Positions 5,632-14,153 are shown, counted from the first letter of the stretch. The stretch: DNA of 21,551 nt from UBA2862 sp045637485 (GCA_045637485.1 JAZTZK010000053.1:1-21551); one strand, 5' to 3'. The notes: generated by a model from the sequence alone, not told the origin. A program made the numbers and translations.

Positions 5632-6835
5632 CAGCCTGCGTTCCACGTTCATCATGCTGGGCGAATGCGTGAAGATGTCCCTGTCCAACATCCTTAGCAA
5701 CCGTGTGCGCTCTTTCCTGACGGTGTTGGGCATACTGATCGGCGTCGCGGCGGTCATCGCCCTGATCACCACCGTAAACGGCTTTTCCGGCTCGCTGTCC
5801 AGCTCCTTCAGCGCCATGGGCGCGGGCACGCTGACCGTCACGGTCACCGGCAGCGACCTGAAATCCGGGCTTTCCAGCGAGGACCTGGCGAAGCTCACCG
5901 CGACGGACTTCGTGGACGGCGTGACCCCCAGCGTGGCCCTCAGCGCCCGGATCTCCCGGGGCGGCAGCTACAAGACCGGCGTCTCCGTCTCCGGCAAGAA
6001 CGGCTATTACTTCACCCGCAACAAGGACATGCTGGCCCGGGGCCGGGCCATCAACTTCACTGACGAGGACAACATGACCCAGGTGTGCATCATCAGCACC
6101 GACATGGTCGAGGAATTCTTCTACGGCGTGGACCCCATCGGCCAGAATCTGTACATCGGGGGCATTCCCTTCTTGGTGGTCGGACTGACGACCGAGGAGG
6201 GCAGCAGCAACATCAGCGACCTGATGAGCGGCCAGCCCGACATACTCATCCCCTACACCACGGCCCTTAAGCTGAACAGCGCCAACGTGGTCACCAGCTT
6301 CACCGTGTACCTTGCGCCAGGGATCGACTCGGAGACCGGCTCAGACCTCCTGGAGACCGAGCTGGACGCCATGTTCAGCTACGAGGAGGACTGCTACCAG
6401 ATCATGAACATGTCCAGCATCGAGAGCACCATGCAGAACATGCTCAACATGGTCAGCGCCCTGCTGGCGGGTATCGCCTCCATCGCCCTGATCGTGGGGG
6501 GCATCGGCATCATGAACATGATGCTGACCACCGTTACCGAGCGCACCAGCGAAATCGGCCTGAAAAAGGCGCTGGGGGCCATTCCCTGGCAGATACAGGC
6601 CCAGTTCCTGATCGAATCGTTCCTGCTGTCCATCATCGGCGGCGCGCTGGGCATACTGCTCGGCCTGACGCTGTCGCTGGTGCTGTCGAAGGTCATGGGC
6701 ACCAGCTTCGTGATCTCCACCTTTGCGATCATACTCGGCGCGGGCTTCTCCGCCGCCGTGGGCATCATCTTCGGCTGGGCTCCGGCCCGCAAGGCCAGCA
6801 AGCTCAACCCCATCGACGCCCTCCGCTCGGCATGA
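5624..6835 (+). CDS. MacB/FtsX-type ABC transporter permease
   Basis: A 403-residue permease with the classic MacB topology: TM1 (about 30-52, FLTVLGILIGVAAVIALITT), a large extracytoplasmic domain (about 55-270), and three C-terminal helices (about 277-300, 330-352, 363-385). The cytoplasmic segment TERTSEIGLKKALGA (about 305-319) and the C-terminal PARKASKLNPIDALR are hallmarks of the family. MacB proteins act by mechanotransmission, moving substrates outside the membrane with an adaptor rather than through a channel. The gene overlaps the ATPase gene by 8 nt and follows the adaptor, completing a MacAB-like core. Length is typical for Gram-positive stand-alone permeases; E. coli MacB is longer because it is fused to its ATPase. 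Confidence 0.93.
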   Translation: MLSSLRSTFIMLGECVKMSLSNILSNRVRSFLTVLGILIGVAAVIALITTVNGFSGSLSSSFSAMGAGTLTVTVTGSDLKSGLSSEDLAKLTATDFVDGVTPSVALSARISRGGSYKTGVSVSGKNGYYFTRNKDMLARGRAINFTDEDNMTQVCIISTDMVEEFFYGVDPIGQNLYIGGIPFLVVGLTTEEGSSNISDLMSGQPDILIPYTTALKLNSANVVTSFTVYLAPGIDSETGSDLLETELDAMFSYEEDCYQIMNMSSIESTMQNMLNMVSALLAGIASIALIVGGIGIMNMMLTTVTERTSEIGLKKALGAIPWQIQAQFLIESFLLSIIGGALGILLGLTLSLVLSKVMGTSFVISTFAIILGAGFSAAVGIIFGWAPARKASKLNPIDALRSA

Positions 6836-6932
6836 TCCCCGTCGTGCGCCCAGGGAACGTCTCGGCGCGGATGGCTCGATCATCCCTCATTCCCCGTTTC
6901 CCATTTGTGATTTATATAAGGAGGTTTGCCCC

Positions 6933-8069
6933 ATGAAGTCCACCCTCAAGCACATTGCGCTGTTCGCCGCCCTCGTCCTGCTGCTCTCCCCCGCCGCCCT
7001 CGCGGACAGCATCACCTTCACCGGCACCGTCGCCGCCAGCGAGACCTACGAGGTCTACGCCCCCATCGGCGGCAAGGTGCTGAACGTCAACGGCGACGTG
7101 GGCGACAGGGTCAGCGCCGACACCGTGCTGGTCGCCCTGTCCACCACCAAGGTCTATGCCGAGGAGGACGGCACCGTCACCGGCGTATTCGGCCAGCCCG
7201 GGGATTCCGCCGAGACGGTGAGCAGCCTCTACGGCTCGGTGATTTCCATCGAGGGCGAGAGCGTTTACAGCATCGCCGCCTCCACCACCAATGCCTACAA
7301 CACCACCGCGACCAAGTTCGTTCACGTGGGTGAGAACGTCTACCTGAGCTGCTATTCGGACGGCAACCACACCGGCACAGGCGTCATCACCGCCATCGAG
7401 GGCACCGATTACACCGTTCGGGTGACCTCCGGCGAATTTCTGGTTGGCGAGACCGTGAACGTGTATCGAGGCGACTCCGCCACCTCCACCAAGCGTGTCG
7501 GCAGGGGCAAGCTGAACCGCACCAGCCCCACGGCTGTGACCGGCAGCGGAAGCATCGTCTCCATCGCCGTCTCCGCCGGCGACACTGTGCGCCGCGGCGA
7601 TCTGCTGTTCGAAACCCTTGACGGCAGCTTTGACGGGCTTTACATGAGCGGCAGCGAGATCACCGCGGGCATCAACGGCACCCTCAGCCAGCTGAACGCC
7701 CAGCAGGGCGGCTCCGTTCAAAAGGATGAGGTGGTGGCCGTGCTCTACCCCGAAGGGGCAATGCGCATCGAGGCCAGCGTTGACGAGGCCAACCTTGCGT
7801 CCATTCACGTGGGAGACCCGGTCAACATCGAACTCATTTGGAACCAGGACGAGGAGGTCGCTTACCCCGGCACCATCACCGGCATATCCGCCATCGCTGA
7901 CAGCAACGAAGGCCAGAACGATGAGACCGAAAGCGCTGTCACCTACACCGTCTATATCGGCTTTACCCCCGACGAGAACACCCGCTACGGCATGAGCGCC
8001 GTCGTGACCACCCAGGAGACCGATCCCGTCGAAGCGCCTGAAGAGGTGATTGAGAATGAAGCGGATTAA
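6933..8069 (+). CDS. Secreted HlyD-like adaptor-domain protein (paralogue 1)
   Basis: A 378-residue exported protein. The ATG at 6933 is set by a consensus AAGGAGGT (6918-6925) 7 nt upstream. A signal peptide (1-24, cleavage after PAALA) is followed by a lipoyl-like segment (about 28-70), a central domain (about 120-185), a second lipoyl-like region (about 205-275, GSIVSIAVSAGDTVRRGD) and a barrel-like part (about 276-360). No membrane anchor or lipobox is visible. Residues 128-179 align by eye with residues 116-167 of the protein at 10654 (VHVGENVYLSCYSDGNHTG against VHSGETVYARCTTDGSHRA), so the two are paralogues. It lies 97 nt after the permease and its end overlaps the next gene by 14 nt. 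It probably cooperates with the MacAB-like core outside the membrane, but the role is unknown. Confidence 0.8.
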   Translation: MKSTLKHIALFAALVLLLSPAALADSITFTGTVAASETYEVYAPIGGKVLNVNGDVGDRVSADTVLVALSTTKVYAEEDGTVTGVFGQPGDSAETVSSLYGSVISIEGESVYSIAASTTNAYNTTATKFVHVGENVYLSCYSDGNHTGTGVITAIEGTDYTVRVTSGEFLVGETVNVYRGDSATSTKRVGRGKLNRTSPTAVTGSGSIVSIAVSAGDTVRRGDLLFETLDGSFDGLYMSGSEITAGINGTLSQLNAQQGGSVQKDEVVAVLYPEGAMRIEASVDEANLASIHVGDPVNIELIWNQDEEVAYPGTITGISAIADSNEGQNDETESAVTYTVYIGFTPDENTRYGMSAVVTTQETDPVEAPEEVIENEAD

Positions 8070-10635
8070 GCAGCGCCTGCTTTCCCTGGCCATGACCGGC
8101 GCGCTGCTGCTGGGCTTTGCGCTGCCTGAGGCCCTCGCCGGTAGCGCAAAGTCCTCAAATGAGAGCAGCGCCTCCGAAACGCAAACGGCCGCGTCGAAAA
8201 AAAACGCCAAGAAGCAATCAAAGAAGAAGACCACGGATGCCCAGGCAGCGGAGAAGTCTTCGAAGGCAAAGGACAAGACCGGCAAAAAAGCCGAATCCGC
8301 AGAGGATAAGTCGAAAAGCAGCAAATCTGAAGCGTCTGAAGAAAAAAAGGACAGCGATAAGGCCAAGGCGTCGGAGAAAAAAGAGAAGAACAGCAAAAAA
8401 GAGGTTTCCCTGACCCTCTCCATCTCCAAGCCTGACGGGCTGAGTGTATCAGGCGGTGTCTGGCAGGTTGACCCCGACAATGTCGGCGCACTGACCCTGT
8501 CCTGGAAATGCAAGGGCGACTGCGACAGCTTCGAAATCAGCGTTTCCGGCGGCGTCTACAGCGCATCCACAAAGAAAAAGTCGGCGAAGATCCCCGTCAG
8601 CGACCTCAAAGAGGGCAAGTACACCGCGACCGTCAAGGCCATCCACGACGGCAAGACCGTTGCCAGGGAAAAGCTGAGCTTCCAGATCATCGCATCCTCT
8701 GTCAATGAAGCCTCGGAGGCACCCGAGTCTGAATCCATCGGAAATGGCGGCGATGACGAATCGGCCGTACTGCAGCCCGAGGCGGACCTCCCTGCGAAGG
8801 GCGAGGAGGTCGTCGAAGCGCCGCAGGATGCCTCCCAGGACCAGTCCGCTGATGAAGCGCTGGACGCCGCAGAGGAACAGCCCGTGGTGCAAGCGTCGGA
8901 CGACACTCAGTACCTGTTCACCGGCGAAGCGCTGGACGCTACGAAGAAGCAGCCCATGGAGTTGGTGTTGGAGGCCACTCAGGACCTGTTCATCGGCGAA
9001 GCGAAGGACGCACCGGAGGAACAGCCCTTGGGGCTGGCGTTGGTCGTCACTCAGGACCAGTCCGTCGACGACGCGCTGGACGCTGCGGTGGAACAGCCTG
9101 ACCAGGGGAAAAGCGACGTCCTCAAGGAAGCGCTTGTCGAAGAAACGAACGACGCCGAAGCCGAACATACCGCCGGAGAGGAACGCCTCGATCTGTCTGA
9201 GCCGGATATTCAGACCCCGCGGGAGGACTTGAACGAGATCCAGATGATCTTGGAAGGATCGTCTGTCAATGACGTTACCATCGACGCGTTGGATGAACCG
9301 GAGATACAGCTCGCGGAGGCCGATGAAGCGCTGGAGCTTGGGGAACAAGCGGTTGAAGCAGAACTCCAGGAAGACAACGGCGTTTTCATCTACTCCAACG
9401 CTGATGATGCAAAGAAAAAAGCCGACAACAGTATCACACTGTCTATCAGGGGCGCGAATGGCGTGTCCGTCATGGACGACGCGGTTCACGTCAACCCCGC
9501 CCAGGCCAGCACTGTGACCCTCGTCTGGTCGTTTGGCGGAAGCTGTGACGGTTACGCAGTCAACGTTTCCGGCGGTGTGTACGACGGAACCACAAAGAAA
9601 AACCAGCTGAAGCTGCCTGTCAAGAAGCTGTCCTCCGGCCAGTACACGGTCACCGTCGCCGCGAAAAAGGGCGATAAAGCGCTCTCCAGCGCGCGCCTGA
9701 GCTTTATCGTCGACGCTGCTGACAGCGAAGGCGAGACTGCCGGACTGGCGATCACCGTCACTTCGCCCCAGGGTCTGCTCATCACAGAGGGCGTTTATCA
9801 GGTCGACCCGGATCAGGTTGACGCGCTGGCCCTCGCCTGGCAGTACGGCGGTGAATGCGACGCCTACGATGTCAGCATCTCCGGCGGCATCTACAGCGGT
9901 CGGACGGAGGAAGACGCCGTGACGGTTCCCCTGTCGCAGCTTGCTGCCGGAACGTATACCGTCACTGTCGTTGCCATCAGGGATGACGAGGCCGTTGCCC
10001 AGGCGTCCCTCTCCTTTAATCTCATCCCGAAGGATGATAATACGGAGGAGGATCCGGGCAAGGATGGCAGGCAGGACGACCAGCCGCCGCGGGGCGGACA
10101 AAGGGGCGGCAAACCAAGGGGCGGCACGGCAAGGAACGGCGGCGGTCAGGAGGCGGAGCAGGGCTTCCACGTCACCCCCGGCCAGGCGCTGATCAGCACC
10201 CACACCTCAGGCAATCGGGATATGCGCTTCTACGGGGCAATCGCCCTGACGCTGGATGCTGAAACCGCCATGAACGTCCTGACTCTGGGCGATACGGCAC
10301 TGGATATCAGGCTCAGCGACGGCGGCCTGTTTACCGCGTCCCTCGAAGCGGACGCGCTGGCGCTGGTTCCCCAAGGCGAAGCGCAGGCCTGGCTGCTCAA
10401 CGGATACGCCTTGAAGACGCTGGCCCGCAGCGGTGTGACGCGCCTGTGCCTGACGCTGGATGATATGACCGTCGAATTTCCCACACAGCCCGAGCTGTCC
10501 GGAAGCAACTACGGCGCGCTGCGCGCCGCGGGCCGGACATCCAGGGACTACAGCTATGCCGTAGCCTCGAACGGCTGCACCGTCACCGTGGCAGGCCAAA
10601 CCTTTCAGCTGACCGCAGAGGGCGAGCTTGCCTAA
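8056..10635 (+). CDS. Large secreted repeat protein with FnIII-like domains
   Basis: An 859-residue exported protein of unknown function. The ATG at 8056 has AGAGG 9 nt upstream; a TTG two codons earlier is possible. Order of parts: signal peptide (1-28, after EALA); Lys/Ser/Glu-rich low-complexity stalk (about 30-117); beta-sandwich repeat 1 (118-212); acidic linker (about 215-445) with four 24-residue repeats (260-348); repeat 2 (458-553); repeat 3 (564-658); Asp/Arg/Gly linker with PPRGGQRGGKPRGG (678-691); C-terminal beta-rich domain (about 703-859). The three repeats share VDPDxVxALxLxW, GxCDxYxVSxSGGxY and a closing YTVTV strand, like fibronectin-III folds. No LPXTG or other sorting signal is seen. 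Placement among transporter genes suggests a surface scaffold or a substrate of the cluster. Confidence 0.8.
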   Translation: MKRIKQRLLSLAMTGALLLGFALPEALAGSAKSSNESSASETQTAASKKNAKKQSKKKTTDAQAAEKSSKAKDKTGKKAESAEDKSKSSKSEASEEKKDSDKAKASEKKEKNSKKEVSLTLSISKPDGLSVSGGVWQVDPDNVGALTLSWKCKGDCDSFEISVSGGVYSASTKKKSAKIPVSDLKEGKYTATVKAIHDGKTVAREKLSFQIIASSVNEASEAPESESIGNGGDDESAVLQPEADLPAKGEEVVEAPQDASQDQSADEALDAAEEQPVVQASDDTQYLFTGEALDATKKQPMELVLEATQDLFIGEAKDAPEEQPLGLALVVTQDQSVDDALDAAVEQPDQGKSDVLKEALVEETNDAEAEHTAGEERLDLSEPDIQTPREDLNEIQMILEGSSVNDVTIDALDEPEIQLAEADEALELGEQAVEAELQEDNGVFIYSNADDAKKKADNSITLSIRGANGVSVMDDAVHVNPAQASTVTLVWSFGGSCDGYAVNVSGGVYDGTTKKNQLKLPVKKLSSGQYTVTVAAKKGDKALSSARLSFIVDAADSEGETAGLAITVTSPQGLLITEGVYQVDPDQVDALALAWQYGGECDAYDVSISGGIYSGRTEEDAVTVPLSQLAAGTYTVTVVAIRDDEAVAQASLSFNLIPKDDNTEEDPGKDGRQDDQPPRGGQRGGKPRGGTARNGGGQEAEQGFHVTPGQALISTHTSGNRDMRFYGAIALTLDAETAMNVLTLGDTALDIRLSDGGLFTASLEADALALVPQGEAQAWLLNGYALKTLARSGVTRLCLTLDDMTVEFPTQPELSGSNYGALRAAGRTSRDYSYAVASNGCTVTVAGQTFQLTAEGELA
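8407..8691 (+). repeat. FnIII-like repeat 1 of the secreted protein
   Basis: Residues 118-212 form the first of three homologous beta-sandwich units. It carries two cysteines (C152, C156) where the other copies carry one, and the conserved SGGVY and YTATV strands. Confidence 0.75.
8833..9099 (+). repeat. Acidic 24-residue tandem repeats
   Basis: Residues 260-348 hold four degenerate units with the pattern TQ-x4-GEALDA-x3-QP-x6 (three of 24 residues and a final partial one). Encoded DNA units are 72 bp. They form a highly acidic spacer between FnIII-like repeats 1 and 2. Confidence 0.7.
9427..9714 (+). repeat. FnIII-like repeat 2 of the secreted protein
   Basis: Residues 458-553, homologous to repeats 1 and 3, with GGSCDGYAVNVSGGVY and QYTVTV. 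One cysteine (C497) sits at the conserved position. Confidence 0.75.
9745..10029 (+). repeat. FnIII-like repeat 3 of the secreted protein
   Basis: Residues 564-658, homologous to repeats 1 and 2, with GGECDAYDVSISGGIY and TYTVTV. One cysteine (C601) sits at the conserved position. Confidence 0.75.
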
Positions 10636-10653
10636 GTGAAAGGACGATGAAAT

Positions 10654-11643
10654 ATGATGAAGAAGCTGACGATACTGCTGCTGGCGCTGATGCTCACGGC
10701 ATCGGCGCTGGCCGAGGCCTACGAGGGCACCACCGCGCCCCTGTCCACCGCCGTGGTCACCGCAGGGGCTTCCGGCATCGTCCAGGCCCTCGGCATCGAG
10801 GCGGGCAGCCATGTGAAATCCGGCGACGTGATGGCATCGCTGAAGCCTGAGCGTGCCTTTGCCGCGCAGGACGGCTCGATATCGCTGGTCAACGCCGGGG
10901 AGGGCGACAAAATCGACGGTACGCTGCTGGAGCTGCTGCCCCTGGAGCGCTACCTGATCTATTGCACGGTGGACAAGGCCTACCAGAGCGCAGAATCCAC
11001 GCTGGTGCACAGCGGCGAGACGGTATATGCGCGCTGTACCACGGACGGCAGTCACCGCGCCATCGGTGTGCTGACCGAAATCGAAGGTGAGGAATACCGT
11101 GTCGTTACCCTGGGCGGTGAGCTGTACCTGGGCGAAACCGTCTATCTCTACCGAAGCGACACATTTGCCGCCAGCCAGCGAATCGGCATCGGCACCGTGG
11201 TCTCCAATGACACCCAGGGCTATGAGGCCAGCGGCACCGTGAGCCGCCTGATGGTCGGGGAGGGCGACGAGGTGGAGAAAGGCCAGCTGCTTTATGAAAT
11301 CAACGGGGGCACGATCGATGCGCCCGTCTCAGGCATCGTGACCGCCGTGAACGTAAGCGCGGGCGAAGCCGTGACCGAGGGGCAGACCGTGGCCGAGATC
11401 GTGCCCGACGGCCAGGTCTGCGTGGAAATACAGGTGGGCGAAAGCGAGGCTTCCGGCTTCTCCAAGGGGCAGCGCGTGACGCTGACGCAGACCTTCGACG
11501 CCGAGGAGAAGACCTTCGACGGGACGGTCATCGACAGCGCTTGGCTGGCCGAGGACGCGCTGTACACCGTTCGCATACTGCCAGGCGCGGATACAGGGCT
11601 TCCCCTGGGCATGAGCATCACGGTCAGGACGCGGGAAGATTGA
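10654..11643 (+). CDS. Secreted HlyD-like adaptor-domain protein (paralogue 2)
   Basis: A 329-residue exported protein, last gene of the transporter cluster. The start ATG at 10654 has AAAGGA (10639-10644) 9 nt upstream and lies 18 nt after the preceding stop. Signal peptide 1-20 (TASALA), lipoyl-like half (about 31-68), central domain (about 112-170), second lipoyl-like half (about 190-250, with IDAPVSGIVTAVNVSAGEAV) and a barrel-like C-terminus (about 253-325). There is no membrane anchor, lipobox or helical hairpin. It is paralogous to the protein at 6933. Two soluble adaptor-like proteins besides the anchored one (3800) is an unusual set: they may stack on each other or on the adaptor to extend it across the cell wall. 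That assembly is inference. Confidence 0.8.
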   Translation: MMKKLTILLLALMLTASALAEAYEGTTAPLSTAVVTAGASGIVQALGIEAGSHVKSGDVMASLKPERAFAAQDGSISLVNAGEGDKIDGTLLELLPLERYLIYCTVDKAYQSAESTLVHSGETVYARCTTDGSHRAIGVLTEIEGEEYRVVTLGGELYLGETVYLYRSDTFAASQRIGIGTVVSNDTQGYEASGTVSRLMVGEGDEVEKGQLLYEINGGTIDAPVSGIVTAVNVSAGEAVTEGQTVAEIVPDGQVCVEIQVGESEASGFSKGQRVTLTQTFDAEEKTFDGTVIDSAWLAEDALYTVRILPGADTGLPLGMSITVRTRED

Positions 11644-11652
11644 CAATATGCG

Positions 11653-11702
11653 GATCAAACGCAAGCAGAGGCGTTAAACAGCGCCTCTGCTTGCGTTTGA
11701 TC
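11653..11702. terminator. 21-bp perfect hairpin between convergent genes
   Basis: Arms 11653-11673 and 11682-11702 are perfectly complementary over 21 bp with an 8-nt loop (TTAAACAG). It lies 9 nt after the last transporter gene and 6 nt beyond the murF stop, so it probably ends transcription from both sides. Neither strand has a proper T-tract after the stem, so classical intrinsic termination is uncertain; it may instead protect mRNA 3' ends. Confidence 0.6.
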
Positions 11703-11708
11703 GTTGAA

Positions 11709-13070
11709 TCATTGCTCCGTCAATCGCTCCACGACCGCCTCAAAGGCCATGCTGTGACTGGCCTTCACCAGCACGCAGTCCCCGGGGCGAACGATATCCC
11801 CCAGCGAAGCCAGCAGACGAGCCTTGTCTTCGAAGTACAGCACTTCGCCCCCGGCGTCCCTCGCCCCGTCTGTGATGGCGCGGGACAGCAGACCGCAGCC
11901 CACCACCAGGTCGATACCGGCCCGCGCCGCATAGTCGCCGACCTCTCGGTGCAATTCCTCCGAGCGGGGCCCGAGCTCCAGCATGTCGCCCAGTATGCAC
12001 ACCCGGCGTTCGCCCTGCAGCTGCATCAGCGAATCCACGGCGGCCTGGCAGGAATTCGGGTTGGCGTTGTAGCAGTCGCTGACGACGGTCATATCTCTGA
12101 CGTGGATCACCCTGGCCCTGTCCCCTACGGTCTGGTATCGGGCGATGCCCCGGGCGATCTCGTCACCGCTCATGCCAAGCGCCAGTCCCACGGCGGCTGC
12201 GGCCAGTGCCGCGCAGGGCAGATGGCTGCCAAAGGCGGGGATGCATACCTCGAACGCGCCCTTCGGATGGCGGACGGTCATGCGCATGCCCTCCTCGCCC
12301 AGGCTGCGCACCCCTGTGCCCCTGACGTCGCACCCGTCACTCAGGCCGTAGGTGACCCGGCGCATGTCCGGGTGGCAGGCGCGCTGGATCGCATCGTCGC
12401 CATTGAGCACCGCCAGGCCATGCGCGTCCATTCCCTCAAAGATCTCGCTCTTGGCCCGCATCACGCCCTCACGGTCGCCCAAAAACTCCAGGTGGGCGTC
12501 GCCGATCACGGTGAATACGGCGATATTTGGGCGCACCATCCGGGTCAGCCGACGCATCTCTCCGAAGTCGCTGATGCCCATCTCCACAACCGAAACCTGA
12601 TGGACGTCGTCCAGCCTCATCAACGTCCAGGGCACTCCCAGCTCGTTGTTCAGGTTCTTCTGGGTCTTGTGGGTTTCATAGCGCTGGCTGAGCACCGCGG
12701 CGATCATTTCTTTTGTGGTGGTCTTGCCCACGCTGCCGGTGATGCCGATCACGGGAATGTCAAACCGGGATCGGTGCCAGGCCGCCAGGGCGCCCGTGGC
12801 CCACAGCGTGGAATCCACGACGATGGCAGGCTGCTCGCCCGGCGCGGGCGTCCGCTCGCTGAGAGTCGCCACCACGCCGGCAGAGATGCAGGCGGCCATG
12901 AAGTCGTGCCCGTCCACCCGGGTGCCCTTCAGAGGGATAAACAGCGCCCCCGGGCCGGCCGTTCGGCTGTCGCTGGTGATGCGATCGATCACGCTGTCCA
13001 GCGCCGCTTCATCCCCGACATAGCGACCTTCCACCGCCTTAAGCGCTTCGCGCAAGGTAAAGGGCTTCAT
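11709..13070 (-). CDS. murF: UDP-MurNAc-tripeptide--D-alanyl-D-alanine ligase
   Basis: MurF (453 residues, normal length) adds D-Ala-D-Ala to UDP-MurNAc-tripeptide using ATP, the last cytoplasmic step of the peptidoglycan pentapeptide. Three-domain Mur ligase: N-terminal substrate-binding domain (about 1-105, with DSR and GALFIPLKG), central ATPase domain with P-loop GITGSVGKTT (109-118) and NLNNELGVP (139-147), and a C-terminal domain with DCYNANPNS and GDMLELG. The ATG overlaps the ddl stop by one base (TGATG), so it is translated right after ddl, which makes its substrate. The pair is transcribed leftward and ends at the long hairpin at 11653-11702. Confidence 0.97.
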   Translation of the reverse strand: MKPFTLREALKAVEGRYVGDEAALDSVIDRITSDSRTAGPGALFIPLKGTRVDGHDFMAACISAGVVATLSERTPAPGEQPAIVVDSTLWATGALAAWHRSRFDIPVIGITGSVGKTTTKEMIAAVLSQRYETHKTQKNLNNELGVPWTLMRLDDVHQVSVVEMGISDFGEMRRLTRMVRPNIAVFTVIGDAHLEFLGDREGVMRAKSEIFEGMDAHGLAVLNGDDAIQRACHPDMRRVTYGLSDGCDVRGTGVRSLGEEGMRMTVRHPKGAFEVCIPAFGSHLPCAALAAAAVGLALGMSGDEIARGIARYQTVGDRARVIHVRDMTVVSDCYNANPNSCQAAVDSLMQLQGERRVCILGDMLELGPRSEELHREVGDYAARAGIDLVVGCGLLSRAITDGARDAGGEVLYFEDKARLLASLGDIVRPGDCVLVKASHSMAFEAVVERLTEQ

Positions 13071-14122
13071 CAGCCGTTCGCACCTCCCATGGCGTCGTCC
13101 ACGATGATCTGGCAGAGGGTGTTGTAATCGATGCCCGCGGCGGCCGCCTCCTGGGGCACCAGGCTGGTGGGCGTCATGCCTGGCAGCGTGTTGATCTCCA
13201 GGAAGTAGATCTCCCCCGCCTCGGTGAGTATGAAGTCGGTCCGGGAATAGGTTTCCAGCTCCAATAGCTTATGCACCTTCAGGGCCGTGGCTCCCAGCAT
13301 CCGCTCGGTATCGGGCTCCACGGGCGCGGGACAGATTTCCACCGCCGCGCCGGCCTGGTATTTGTTCTTATAGTCGTAAAAGCCCTCCCGGGGTATGATC
13401 TCTATGGAGGGCAGGGCCTTGCCCCGCAGCACGCCCACCTGGATCTCGCGCCCGACCACATACTCCTCCACGATCACCCGTCCCAGGCTCACATTCTCGC
13501 GCAGGGCCTTTTCCAGCTCCTCGCGGTTGTGGGCGATGGCCACGCCGATGCTGGAGCCGCTGTCCACGGGCTTGACCACGCAGGGCAGCTTCAGCTCGCC
13601 GCACAGCGCCTCGATCTGGCTGTCTCTGTAGTAGAGCAGACGCCACTGGGGGGTCTTGACCCCCGCCCCGCGCACCAGCTGCTTGGTCAGGTCCTTGTCC
13701 ATGGCAATCGCGCTGCCCAGATAGCCGCTGCCGGTATAGGGCACGCCCATCAGATCCAGCGCAGCCTGTATGCGACCGTCCTCGCCGCAGGTGCCGTGCA
13801 GGGCCAGGAATACCACATCCGCCAGCGCGCAGAGCTCGAAAACCCCCTTGCCCACTTTGCTGGGGCTATGCCACTTTCTCGACAGGCGCACGGCCTCCAG
13901 GTCAGGGGCCTGTTCGGAGACGCTGGCCTCGCCCAGCGGGGGCAGCGTCTCGAACAGCCGCGCCGGCTCTGCGTCAAAATCCTCCAGGCCGTAGAACATA
14001 TCCACCATCACGGCCCTGTGACCCAGCTTGCGCAGAGCGCCGCAGATCAGGGTGCCGCTGGAGAGGGATACATTGCGCTCCATGCTCAGTCCGCCGCACA
14101 GCACAACGATATTCATGGGCAT
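13070..14122 (-). CDS. ddl: D-alanine--D-alanine ligase
   Basis: Ddl (350 residues) joins two D-alanines with ATP to supply MurF. ATP-grasp enzyme: N-terminal CGGLSMERNVSLSSG, HGTCGEDGRIQ, ATP-binding VVKPVDSGSSIGV, and the C-terminal metal-binding EINTLPGMTPTSL. The omega-loop region reads FYDYKNKY, with the tyrosine found in D-Ala-D-Ala ligases, and does not look like a vancomycin-resistance D-Ala-D-Lac ligase. Start: ATG 14122 follows GGAGG closely; the in-frame ATG at 14116 has a more usual spacing of about 11 nt. A promoter with TATAAT lies upstream (14154-14182). It is first in a ddl-murF operon. Confidence 0.96.
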   Translation of the reverse strand: MPMNIVVLCGGLSMERNVSLSSGTLICGALRKLGHRAVMVDMFYGLEDFDAEPARLFETLPPLGEASVSEQAPDLEAVRLSRKWHSPSKVGKGVFELCALADVVFLALHGTCGEDGRIQAALDLMGVPYTGSGYLGSAIAMDKDLTKQLVRGAGVKTPQWRLLYYRDSQIEALCGELKLPCVVKPVDSGSSIGVAIAHNREELEKALRENVSLGRVIVEEYVVGREIQVGVLRGKALPSIEIIPREGFYDYKNKYQAGAAVEICPAPVEPDTERMLGATALKVHKLLELETYSRTDFILTEAGEIYFLEINTLPGMTPTSLVPQEAAAAGIDYNTLCQIIVDDAMGGANG

Positions 14123-14153
14123 TTCGCCTCCATTATTTTACATCAATATATGG

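Noticed and set aside
6912..8513. 533-residue minus-strand frame
   Set aside because: Low-complexity Gly/Asp/Ala-rich shadow of the secreted adaptor and repeat-protein genes; both real genes have signal peptides and ribosome binding sites.
8449..10203. 584-residue minus-strand frame
   Set aside because: Shadow opposite the FnIII-like repeat protein, whose internal repeats and signal peptide show the plus strand is coding.
11541..13127. 528-residue plus-strand frame
   Set aside because: Antisense to murF; His/Gln-rich shadow with no family features.
13070..14122. Vancomycin-resistance (D-Ala-D-Lac) ligase
   Set aside because: The omega-loop has the FYDYKNKY tyrosine of D-Ala-D-Ala ligases, and no vanH or vanX neighbour is present.
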